A DNA stretch of 64,000 nucleotides, taken from the NCBI GenBank assembly GCA_963803125.1, contig CAWDLR010000003.1, forward strand, positions 2,604,001 through 2,668,000. The letters are read 5' to 3'. Shown piece by piece: positions 41,508 to 49,432 of this stretch; the first letter of the stretch is position 1, and each line of letters starts with the position of its first letter. The stretch comes from G963675935 sp963803125. Lineage in GTDB: Bacteria; Planctomycetota; Planctomycetia; Pirellulales; Thermoguttaceae. The notes beneath the pieces were generated by a model. It saw only the letters and a list, made by a program, of their open reading frames with translations, made no database searches and was not told the origin of the DNA. The position numbers and the translations under genes were made by a program.

Positions 41508-41552
41508 CAAATAATGTCGAAGAGTTGAAAGTCGATTGCAATCGCGGCCGGG

Positions 41553-42296
41553 TCAGCGCGATTCTCTGCGGCTGACGATTTCAAGGATGGCCTGGCGATT
41601 CTCCGCTGCCCACGCCCGCCGACAAATCCGCTGTCCGCCCCGCCATACCCTCATTCCCAGCCAACTGGCAGCGCCCAAAATGGACCAAACCAGGAGCGTG
41701 GCCGGCTCGGGAACAGGATCAATGGAGACGGCATCCAGCGCCGCTCCGTAGTAAGCGGGATTCAGACCGGGGATATTCTCGAACTTAAGTATCGTGCTCT
41801 CGCTGTCTGCGACAAAGGCAATCGAATGCCAAGTCCAGCCCATATCCGAGCGCGTCCGGTTTGTCGTATCGAAGGTGAATACCTCGGCCGCGACGTCGTC
41901 GACCGTCACCAGCATCTGCTTAGTCCGCTGGAGTGCGTCGCCGTTGTCATCCGGGTTTCCCGCCATAGCAAACGTCAGCGTGTACTCTTGCCCTACCACG
42001 GTGGTCACCGTGTTGGCAAGAACCCCTCCATCGCTAAGGCCGGCCAGGTCAAGGCTCTTGGTCCCGTCTGCCGCCTGCCAGTAGCCGTTGATCCAATCGA
42101 CGGAACCATCAATGACCTGCCATCCATCGATGGCTGTGCTTCCCCCATAAAGCGTTGTAAAGCCGCCATCGGGCGGGACGCTGTAGCCCATCGCCGCGTC
42201 TTCGAAGCTCCCGTTGACGACGATCGAGGCCTGCGCGGACGCGGCCAAAGCCGCCACCACCACAACCACCACCAGCAACTTCGGCCAGGATTTCAT
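41553..42296 (-). CDS. PEP-CTERM sorting-domain protein, DUF642-like, extended tail
   Basis: The product has 247 residues. The signal peptide is KLLVVVVVVAALAASAQA. The body SIVVNGSFEDAAMGYSVPPD, then GSTAIDGWQVIDGSVDWING, LDLAGLSDGGVLANTV and VGQEYTLTFAMAGNPD, is the DUF642/choice-of-anchor C pattern of surface beta-sandwich proteins. The sorting signal VPEPATLLVWSILGAASWLG is followed by a long basic tail ending AENRQAILEIVSRRESR. The ATG at 42296 follows AAGGAGA. It has its own element B upstream and its own terminator. Confidence 0.92.
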   Translation of the reverse strand: MKSWPKLLVVVVVVAALAASAQASIVVNGSFEDAAMGYSVPPDGGFTTLYGGSTAIDGWQVIDGSVDWINGYWQAADGTKSLDLAGLSDGGVLANTVTTVVGQEYTLTFAMAGNPDDNGDALQRTKQMLVTVDDVAAEVFTFDTTNRTRSDMGWTWHSIAFVADSESTILKFENIPGLNPAYYGAALDAVSIDPVPEPATLLVWSILGAASWLGMRVWRGGQRICRRAWAAENRQAILEIVSRRESR

Positions 42297-42358
42297 GGAT
42301 CTTCTCCTTACAGGTCTCTCGCCACACAAGTCAACTTGATCGCCCTCTTTCAACATAC

Positions 42359-42388
42359 CTATTACCCGCCGCCAGCGAATTCCTGACA
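42359..42388 (-). promoter_or_regulatory. Conserved element B (TGTCAG-N18-TAATAG)
   Basis: Minus strand TGTCAG, 18 bp (GAATTCGCTGGCGGCGGG), TAATAGG, 63 bp before the PEP-CTERM start at 42296. One base differs in the second half-site. Confidence 0.72.
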
Positions 42389-42691
42389 GGCTGCACGACG
42401 GGATTTCCAAGAAAAAACAGCTCAATGGGGTGGTAACGCCACGCGAAAGCGCGGTTGGCGGTATGGCGGCATTGCGGTATAGGCCGAAATGGTTACTACG
42501 CAGGAGCAGATCGGCGGTGGATGGCCATTGCCGGGTTGCCCCCGATGGCTCGGCTATCTGGGTGGCGAAGCCGCAAGATGTTCTGCCTTTTGCGCGAGCC
42601 CTATTGTGTCCATCGGCACCCCGACAGGCAAGCTATCGAGGCCACCCGCGCGGCGGGGTTCAGGCAGGTAGAGGCTGGATCGGGCGCAAGC

Positions 42692-42720
42692 AAAGGGGCC
42701 GCCCGCGAAGGGCGGCCCCT
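42692..42720 (-). terminator. Rho-independent terminator after PEP-CTERM gene 4
   Basis: On the minus strand AGGGGCCGCCCTTCGCGGGCGGCCCCTTT folds as a long GC stem, about 40 bp past the stop at 42760. The rest of the 42389-42691 gap shows no gene. Confidence 0.82.
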
Positions 42721-42759
42721 GAAATGACTTCGTTTTCAACAAGGAACCTGAGTGCAATT

Positions 42760-43560
42760 CTAGCGTGCCCGACGGCGGCGCACGCCGTAGACGCCGGCGA
42801 CCAAGCCCAGCAGACCCCAAACGAGGAGCGTGGCCGGCTCGGGAACCGCAGCCGCCGTCAGTTCCATTACGCCAGAGACCTCGTAGTTGTCGGGCCCTGC
42901 CCCATTACCATTTTCGTCGTCGCTGAACCCGCCGAACCAGACCGCGAGTTTTCCGTCAACGACCGCGTCTGGATTCGCGATATCTACTATGTATGTCCAC
43001 GCGAAGGAAGCGTCGTCCTTGTTCGCTTGGCTCAACGCCCCACCGGTTCCATATTCCCAATACGGAAAGGCCTGGGTCGGGCTGGCCGAGTAGTCCTGGC
43101 CGCCTTCGACTATCGAAGAGGTCCACCCTGGCGGTGCGGAAACCAGTGTCCAGGAACTGACGCCATAATCAGGACCCGGTGTGCCGACCGACTGGTAAGT
43201 CTCGCCAAAATAACCCGCCGCTGCTCCTCCCGCACCCCAGAGGTTGATCGACTCAAAGGCGAAGCTCTGACCGGCAGAACTCGCTGCCCATGCGTTGAAC
43301 CCCAAATTTGCCGTCGTCGAGGCCGTAGGACCGCTGACGCCATACGTCGTAGCCACCACATAGGGGGAGTCCTGCGTGAAGTCACGGTAGCGCCTGGGTG
43401 CCGTCTGCTGATAGGCGGCCAGGCCCGCATCGTCCGGCGACATATTCCAAATATCGGCACCCGTGAAGGTGACTTTGTACTCCGACGCTCCGGCCAGGCC
43501 GCCGAGGCAAAGCACAAAGATCACCGACAGGACCACTAGCCCCGCTCGTCTCGCGTTCAT
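42760..43560 (-). CDS. PEP-CTERM sorting-domain protein
   Basis: The product has 266 residues. The signal peptide MNARRAGLVVLSVIFVLCLG is followed by a body rich in Gly, Ser, Thr and aromatic residues (for example GFNAWAASSAGQSFAFESIN). The sorting signal is VPEPATLLVWGLLGLVAGVY followed by the short basic end GVRRRRAR. This is the classic PEP-CTERM tripartite signal. The ATG at 43560 follows GGAGG. Element C is 67 bp upstream and a strong terminator follows. It is a likely exosortase substrate. The binding or structural role is unknown. Confidence 0.92.
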   Translation of the reverse strand: MNARRAGLVVLSVIFVLCLGGLAGASEYKVTFTGADIWNMSPDDAGLAAYQQTAPRRYRDFTQDSPYVVATTYGVSGPTASTTANLGFNAWAASSAGQSFAFESINLWGAGGAAAGYFGETYQSVGTPGPDYGVSSWTLVSAPPGWTSSIVEGGQDYSASPTQAFPYWEYGTGGALSQANKDDASFAWTYIVDIANPDAVVDGKLAVWFGGFSDDENGNGAGPDNYEVSGVMELTAAAVPEPATLLVWGLLGLVAGVYGVRRRRAR

Positions 43561-43626
43561 CTCACACCTCCGGTAATAGGGGAGCCAACGTTCGAAGCGT
43601 TGACCGTATTGACCACTGACAATCCC

Positions 43627-43656
43627 CTATAGACCGCCGAGGGACGATTGCTGACA
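43627..43656 (-). promoter_or_regulatory. Conserved element C (TGTCAG-N18-CTATAG)
   Basis: Minus strand TGTCAG, 18 bp (CAATCGTCCCTCGGCGGT), CTATAGG, 67 bp before the PEP-CTERM start at 43560. Confidence 0.75.
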
Positions 43657-43721
43657 GAAAATCAGGAAAACTTGTAGAAATTTACTCGGAAGAGGGGATT
43701 GGCGGGGCGGATATCGAGAAG

Positions 43722-43752
43722 AAAAAAGGGTTGTCCGCGAGGGATGGCCCTT
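43722..43752 (-). terminator. Terminator-like hairpin downstream of orphan element D
   Basis: On the minus strand AAGGGCCATCC-CTCGC-GGACAACCCTT, with a small internal mismatch, is followed by TTTT. It resembles the decayed form of the terminators after the PEP-CTERM genes and lies about 145 bp downstream of element D with no convincing gene between them. Confidence 0.5.
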
Positions 43753-43895
43753 GGTTTCTTGCGTCGCGTTAGGTCGGAAGATCCTTGGAGGCCGTCCGGA
43801 AAGTGTAAATCGTCGTGGTGGCAGTTGCACGGCCCTCCCTGGAATCGCGGGAGATGCGGGAGTGGCAGTACAACTGCCACCCCAACTGTAGGAGC

Positions 43896-43925
43896 CTATA
43901 GCCCGGCAAATGGCGATTCCTGACA
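43896..43925 (-). promoter_or_regulatory. Conserved element D (TGTCAG-N18-CTATAG), no clear gene
   Basis: Minus strand TGTCAG, 18 bp (GAATCGCCATTTGCCGGG), CTATAGG. About 66 bp downstream is GGGAGG followed by a GTG, the same spacing as at the PEP-CTERM genes, but the frame that starts there has no signal peptide. A GTGGCAGTACAACTGCCAC hairpin lies in between. Confidence 0.65.
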
Positions 43926-44201
43926 GGCGAAAATGGAAATAATCGAGAAAGGGGCTTCTCGGCGTGGGGTGAGGGGTGGTTGCGGCGAGAATTTTCGATT
44001 TCGGAAGAAATTTCTTGGGGGGCGGCGTGCCGGCACCGCCCGCTCCTCCTGTTCACCGAGTGCTGTAGCGGATTCAGACGCGGCGACGAAGGGGATCGTG
44101 GGCGAAAAAGCGCACGCCGAAACGATGGGCAGGAAACGAGTTACAACGACGCGCCCGCAGGTCGTCGCTGGTTAGCCCACGATGAGCGATGTCCAAAATG
44201 C

Positions 44202-44231
44202 CTATAGCCCACCGCGGCAGAACTCCTGACA
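44202..44231 (-). promoter_or_regulatory. Conserved element E (TGTCAG-N18-CTATAG), no clear gene
   Basis: Minus strand TGTCAG, 18 bp (GAGTTCTGCCGCGGTGGG), CTATAGG. No convincing coding region or terminator follows on the minus strand. The remaining gap up to the exosortase gene at 44849 shows only a weak sigma70-like pair facing right, TTGACA at 44326 and TAGGCT at 44349. Confidence 0.6.
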
Positions 44232-44848
44232 GTTGCGCCGGTAGAAACCCGGCAAAACCGTACTGAGGTGGGGGTTTTCTGCCATTTTCTGTAGCCATTT
44301 GGGGGGCAACTGTTCCGCTAGATCGTTGACAATACCTCGGTTAGCCATTAGGCTAAGACTCTTGCAGGCAGTTGCATTGGGGGTTGGTCTTACTGGGGGA
44401 GATGCGAATGGTGGCGCACAGTCTACCGCCCTCGCGTGCTGGCTTTTCGGAGATTGCTGGGGAAGCGGTTTTCGTCTTTTTTGCCGCCACGGTCGTCTTG
44501 TCGGGGTGAGTGATGTTGCGGGGTTGGGGAAGCAAGCACGACCGCGAGAGGCCAGGATGCGCCCTCGCTGCGCAGAGTCCTATCGGTATGGGTGGCGGGC
44601 GATTCTTGTCACTTCTTTGCAGAGACGAGTCTCGCGTGTCGAGTGGTTGACAGCGTTTCTAAGATTTCGTTTGCACGGACGCAGGCTGAGTTAGTGTGAG
44701 AGCCAAGCAAGGACATACACGGACGATCGGCAGCGGAGGTTGCGGCGGGCAGGGATTTGGCCCGCGCAACCCACGGGGACGGAGTCTGCGCTGAAGAGGA
44801 GTCTGCGTTGAAGAGTTGCATCGTGGCGGGACGGCGGTGAAGCAAGAC

Positions 44849-45757
44849 ATGCAAGCGGAAGAAACGATCGTGGCGTCGCGGCCGGACGGCGTGCTGCTGA
44901 CAGCGGGTGCGATTCTGGCGGGGGCATCGGTATGGGCCTACTGGCCCACTCTTGGAGGCCTCGTCCACGCGTGGAACAACGAGCCGGACTACTCGCACGG
45001 ATTCTTCGTTGCGCCGCTGGCCGTGTTCTTTCTGTGGGCACGGCGCGAGCAGTTTCCCGGGACGGGCAGCGGCGTTTTGGACGTCGTGGGCGGCCTGGCT
45101 CTGATCGCCGCGAGCGTGGTCATGCGAGCGGTTGGCGCGCATTACTACCTGGACGCACTGGACGGCTGGTCGATTCTGCCGTGGGTTGCGGGGGTGGTGT
45201 TGCTGCTGGTTGGCAGGCGGGCATTTTGGTGGAGCCTGCCTTCAATCGCTTTTTTGTGGTTTATGGTGCCGCTGCCGTATCGCGTGGAGCGGTGGCTGAG
45301 CATGCCGCTGCAAGGGGCGGCCACGAAGTTGAGTTGCTGGATCTTGCAGGCCCTCGGCCAGCCCGCCCTGGCCGAGGCACACGTGATCGTGCTGGGCGAT
45401 AACCGCTTAGAGGTGGAGCAGGCCTGCTCGGGGCTGCGGATTTTCATGGGAATCGTGGCCTTGGCCTTCGTGTATGCGATGTTAGTGCGGCGGCATTGGT
45501 GGGTGAAGGCGATCTTGCTGTTTAGCGCGCTACCGATCGCGCTTTTGGCCAATTCCGCGCGGATTGTGGCCACGGGGCTGCTGTATCAGTACGCGTCGTC
45601 GGAGGCGGCGAAGAAGTTTTCGCACAATGCGTCGGGCTGGGTGATGATCGTGTTTGCGGCCGGGTTGTTTGGACTGGTCTTGTGGTATCTGTCGCGGCTG
45701 GTCGAGGAAGTGGAAATCGTGGGGGTCGGCGACGTGATCCGTCGCGACCGCGCGTAG
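44849..45757 (+). CDS. Exosortase (PEP-CTERM-specific transpeptidase)
   Basis: The product has 302 residues with about eight membrane helices. Catalytic features of exosortases are visible: the Cys in RLEVEQACSGLRIFMGIVAL, the Arg in LPIALLANSARIVATG, and the His in KFSHNASGWVMIVF. The enzyme cleaves PEP-CTERM signals at the inner membrane and hands the proteins to the surface. It is followed by tyrosine kinase, TPR, EpsI-like and sugar transferase genes, a classic exosortase/exopolysaccharide locus, possibly of the planctomycete XrtU type. The ATG at 44849 is used; a GTG at 44837 is also possible. Four candidate substrates lie just upstream. Confidence 0.93.
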   Translation: MQAEETIVASRPDGVLLTAGAILAGASVWAYWPTLGGLVHAWNNEPDYSHGFFVAPLAVFFLWARREQFPGTGSGVLDVVGGLALIAASVVMRAVGAHYYLDALDGWSILPWVAGVVLLLVGRRAFWWSLPSIAFLWFMVPLPYRVERWLSMPLQGAATKLSCWILQALGQPALAEAHVIVLGDNRLEVEQACSGLRIFMGIVALAFVYAMLVRRHWWVKAILLFSALPIALLANSARIVATGLLYQYASSEAAKKFSHNASGWVMIVFAAGLFGLVLWYLSRLVEEVEIVGVGDVIRRDRA

Positions 45758-45770
45758 CGGAGTATTCGCC

Positions 45771-48017
45771 ATGTCGGAACTGCAAATCGTCCCGCGGAGG
45801 CAGATGGTTCCCGCGCCGGCTCAAGCCGAGCAAGGGGTTTCGCCGCGTTTCCTGCTGGGGGCGCTGAGGCGATGGTGGAAAGTGGTTTTGCCCACGGCTT
45901 TGCTGTTGGCCGCCGTGGGGGGAACGATCGTCTACGCCTTCTTCGAGCCGGTCTACGAGGCGTCGGCGTGGTTCGAGATCAAAGAGCGAAGGCCCTATCT
46001 GGCGTTCGACTCGAGGGAGAGCGAGCAATCCAAGGTGTTCTTCCTGACGCAGATCGAGTTGATCCGCTCGCCGTTGGTGCTTGGGCCTGCCATCGCGGAC
46101 GAGAAGCTGCAGATTGGCAAAGTGCCGGAGATTGCTCGGCAAGTCGACAAGCTGGCGTACTTGTCGAAGCAGATCAAAGTGCTGCCGGTCGGCGAGTCGG
46201 ATCTGTTTCGCATTAGCTGCAGCAACCCGAACCCGCAGAATGCCGCGAACATTGTCAACGCCGTGGCCGGGTCGTATTTGCAAATGCGGGAGGATGAGGA
46301 TGGCGCGCGCAATAAGTTGATCAGTGACGCGCTGAACAAGGGACAGGATGCTCGACTGGCGCAAGTGAAGCTGCTGCAAGCAAGGGTGCGTGAGCTGGCT
46401 GCGAAAGCGGCCGTCGATGACCCCCTCGGGATCAAGAAGAAGGACTCGGGGCTCCCAGAGAGGCATCCCCTGGCAGACTTGAAGAATCGGCTGATCGAAG
46501 TCCAGGTCGAGAAGGAAGTGCTCGGCGCACGGATCAAGGCGGCCGACGCGGCGATTAGAGAAAAAGAGGGGACTTCGGAGGCAACATTGTCCGAGCAGGA
46601 ACAAGCGGTGTGCAACGCGATGGCGGCGCACAGCATCGAGGGGAGCGAGGGCGTACGGCGGCTGATGGCGATCATTGCGGCGAAGAAGTCCGAGTTGGCC
46701 GCGAACGAGCAGTTGATGGCCAAAGGGAAGAACTCGCCGGTCCTCGATCGTCTCAGGCTCGACATCGACGTTGAGGAACAGTCGCTGAGCAGGCTGCGTC
46801 AAGACATGAAGCTGCAGGCGAAGGAGGAGGCCAAGCTGGCGGTGTTGGCGAAGCGGGGCGAGATGGGGACGTCGGAGATCCAGCGGCTCAAGGAGGAGCG
46901 CGATAAGATGAAGCTGGAGTTGTCGAGGTACGACGTGTTGGAGACAAAGCTCAAGGCGCAGCGAGACGAGGAGCAAGAACACGTCAAGATGGCGAGCGGT
47001 GACACGGCGGACCTGACGTTTGCGCTCGATGATCTTGCCCGCGAGGAGAAGGTGTTTGGGATGATCGCGGAGCGGGTGATCGAAGTGCAGACGGAGGAAA
47101 AGGCGCCGGCCAGGGTGATCCGCAAAGAGGAAGCCAGGGTGCCCCCCGCGCCGGTCGAAGTGTTCCCCTTTCGCAGCATGGCAGTCGTGCTGCTGGTGTG
47201 CCTCGGCCTGCCGTTCGCCCTGGCGATCGCCTGGGAGAAGATGGTCGGGCGGGTGACCGATCCGAGGACGCTGGAGCGGCAGGCGAAGCTCTCTGTGCTG
47301 GGCGAGATCGCGCACCTGCCGGTGCGCTCCGCCGTCAGTCACAGTTCGACAAGCAGCAGAATCAATCGCGATTTGCGGTTGTTCGAGGAGAGCATCGACA
47401 GTCTGCGGACGAGTCTGACGCTTTCCACCGAGTTGCGCGACATGCGGATTCTGGCGGTCACCAGCGCCGCCAACCGCGAGGGGAAGACGAGCGTCGTCTG
47501 CCAATTGGCGTTGAGTTTTGCGCGGGCCACGGGCAAGCAATTGCTGTTGATCGACGGCGACCTCCGCTGCCCGGACGTACACAGCGTCTTCGGCATCGAC
47601 CTGGAGCCCGGGCTGGCGAGGGTGCTCAGCGGCGACTGCCCGCTGGAGGCGGCCATCGTGCCGAGCGGAAATGAGCTCGTCGACGTGTTGCCGGCGGGCA
47701 AGTTGGAGGTGAACCCGCACACGCTGCTGGGCAACGGGGCCTGGCCGTCGCTGCTGGCGCAGATACCGTCACGGTATCGCTACGTGTTGATCGACACGCC
47801 GCCGGTGCTGTCGGCCAGCGAGGCCTTGGTGCTCGCCAAGGCGGCCGACGCGTCGCTGGTGTGCGTGATGCGCAACGTCAGCCGCCTGGACCAGCTCAAT
47901 CGGATTCTCGCGCGTTTGCAGGCGGCCGGCAGCCAGCCGGTAGGGCTGGTGCTCAACGGCGTTCCGGCAAAGAACTACTCGTATCGCTGGGGAGACTACA
48001 GTTACGTGCGCGGTTGA
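45771..48017 (+). CDS. Polysaccharide co-polymerase/tyrosine autokinase (Wzc-like)
   Basis: The 748-residue product has an N-terminal Wzz-type region (first membrane helix VVLPTALLLAAVGGTIVYAF), a large periplasmic coiled-coil-rich section and a second membrane helix near SMAVVLLVCLGLPFALAIAW. The cytoplasmic BY-kinase domain has Walker A SAANREGKTSVVCQL, Walker A' LLLIDGDLRCPDVHSVF and Walker B RYVLIDTPPVLS. A C-terminal tyrosine cluster (NYSYRWGDYSY) is the usual autophosphorylation site. It probably controls length and export of the exopolysaccharide made by this locus. It starts 13 bp after the exosortase gene. Confidence 0.94.
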   Translation: MSELQIVPRRQMVPAPAQAEQGVSPRFLLGALRRWWKVVLPTALLLAAVGGTIVYAFFEPVYEASAWFEIKERRPYLAFDSRESEQSKVFFLTQIELIRSPLVLGPAIADEKLQIGKVPEIARQVDKLAYLSKQIKVLPVGESDLFRISCSNPNPQNAANIVNAVAGSYLQMREDEDGARNKLISDALNKGQDARLAQVKLLQARVRELAAKAAVDDPLGIKKKDSGLPERHPLADLKNRLIEVQVEKEVLGARIKAADAAIREKEGTSEATLSEQEQAVCNAMAAHSIEGSEGVRRLMAIIAAKKSELAANEQLMAKGKNSPVLDRLRLDIDVEEQSLSRLRQDMKLQAKEEAKLAVLAKRGEMGTSEIQRLKEERDKMKLELSRYDVLETKLKAQRDEEQEHVKMASGDTADLTFALDDLAREEKVFGMIAERVIEVQTEEKAPARVIRKEEARVPPAPVEVFPFRSMAVVLLVCLGLPFALAIAWEKMVGRVTDPRTLERQAKLSVLGEIAHLPVRSAVSHSSTSSRINRDLRLFEESIDSLRTSLTLSTELRDMRILAVTSAANREGKTSVVCQLALSFARATGKQLLLIDGDLRCPDVHSVFGIDLEPGLARVLSGDCPLEAAIVPSGNELVDVLPAGKLEVNPHTLLGNGAWPSLLAQIPSRYRYVLIDTPPVLSASEALVLAKAADASLVCVMRNVSRLDQLNRILARLQAAGSQPVGLVLNGVPAKNYSYRWGDYSYVRG

Positions 48018-48043
48018 TTTGAGAGTGTGCGATGGAGCGATCG

Positions 48044-49432
48044 ATGACAACGAAAACGACGACGCCGTCTGATCGCGGCGCGGTTCGCCGGCGGGTGAAG
48101 CGGATTTTCAACGTGCGTCTGCTGGTCGAGACGCTGGTGGTGGCCGCCGTGCTCGCGCCGGCGCTTTACTTCTGGTATTGTTACCAGATGAATCGCACGG
48201 CCGAGAAGATGCGGCAGACGGCCGAGAAGATGCAAAAGGCGGCCGACGAGATGCGGCAGGCGGGCAGCGGAACGGCGAAGGCCGCCGACGACGCGGCGAT
48301 GGTGAAGGACTATGACACGGCCGCGAAGTACTGCTTTCAATACCTCAAGCTGAAGCCCGGCAACGTCAACGTGCAGGTTTTGTTGGCGGAGACTTTCGGC
48401 CGCGCCGCCAAGGACCGAGGCTCAAAAGTGCAGGCGGTCAACTACTACTATCAGGCAATCGGCGCCGCGCCGTCGGCGAAACAACCGGCCCTGCGGCGGC
48501 AACTGGCCGGACTGCTTCTGGAAATAGGACGGTTCGATCAAGCCGCAGACGAGGCGGAAAAAGTCCTCGATCACGATAGCAAGAACGCCGAGGCATCGCA
48601 ACTGCGGGCCCGCGCTCTCTACTACGGCCAGTTGTCAGGACGTTCGCGTCGTGGAGTGGTCGGCCGCTCCGAGGTGGGGCCGGCGGTTGTCTCCGCCCTG
48701 GCCTTGAATCCCGCCGACATCGAACTCGCTGTGATCCTCGCCAGGATTTACCGCGAGGATCCGCTGCTGCTCGACAAGAAGCTCTTGTACGACAAGAAAA
48801 AGCAACTGCTTTCTGCCGAGGCTCGCGGAAATCTGGCCGATGGTGTGATGAACAAGATGCTGGAGCGCAATCCGAAGAACGTCAATGCGCTGCTGGCACA
48901 TCATGCATATCTGTCCCGTTATAATCCGAAGGCGGCTAAAGAAGAACTGGCGGCGGCAATCAAGGACTATCCTGAGAACCTTGAGGTGGTGCTGCTGGCG
49001 GGCGATTCCGCCATGTCGGCGGCCGAGTCGGCACGGCGGAACGGAGAATCGGCGAAGAAAGTGGAAACCCAACTCGAAGAGGCACAAAAGCACTACGAGC
49101 ACGCCATCGCGATATTCTCGTCGGGAGAGCATCCCGTCGATCCGCGGGTCGCCATCAAATACTCACCTTACCGGCGCCTGGCTTCATTGTATCGCAGAGA
49201 GGCGGAACTGGAGGCGGCCGCCAAGGCGCGAGCGGGGAAACCGGAGGCAGCCGTCAAAGCGTGGCAGGAGAAACTGCAACTGGCCGCGCAGACGCTCCGC
49301 GACGGGCTGAAACAGGCCGACGCTTCACCTGGCAAGGCCTCCAAGAAAGCGGATAACGGCCCTAGCGACCTGACCATTTACCTGACGGCCGGGCTCAGCC
49401 GACACGCTACTAGTGCAACCCAAGCTCGATGA
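48044..49432 (+). CDS. TPR protein of the exosortase locus, N-terminal part
   Basis: A single membrane anchor (LLVETLVVAAVLAPALYFWY) is followed by a helical region with tetratricopeptide-like units such as AAKYCFQYLKLKPGNVNVQV and AVNYYYQAIGAAPSAKQPAL. The ATG at 48044 has GGAG upstream; the ATG at 48032 is an alternative. The frame ends at 49432 with TAGLSRHATSATQAR, while the next frame overlaps by 20 bp and continues the TPR array. Removing one base near 49415 would read AGLSR-TLLVQPKLDEAGKT and make one protein of about 1525 residues. Large TPR proteins in exosortase loci may act in glycan export. Confidence 0.8.
   Translation: MTTKTTTPSDRGAVRRRVKRIFNVRLLVETLVVAAVLAPALYFWYCYQMNRTAEKMRQTAEKMQKAADEMRQAGSGTAKAADDAAMVKDYDTAAKYCFQYLKLKPGNVNVQVLLAETFGRAAKDRGSKVQAVNYYYQAIGAAPSAKQPALRRQLAGLLLEIGRFDQAADEAEKVLDHDSKNAEASQLRARALYYGQLSGRSRRGVVGRSEVGPAVVSALALNPADIELAVILARIYREDPLLLDKKLLYDKKKQLLSAEARGNLADGVMNKMLERNPKNVNALLAHHAYLSRYNPKAAKEELAAAIKDYPENLEVVLLAGDSAMSAAESARRNGESAKKVETQLEEAQKHYEHAIAIFSSGEHPVDPRVAIKYSPYRRLASLYRREAELEAAAKARAGKPEAAVKAWQEKLQLAAQTLRDGLKQADASPGKASKKADNGPSDLTIYLTAGLSRHATSATQAR

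Noticed and set aside
43627..43830. 67-codon frame downstream of element D
   Set aside because: It has a plausible ribosome site but no signal peptide or domain, runs through a terminator-like hairpin and ends within element C. More likely non-coding or a remnant.
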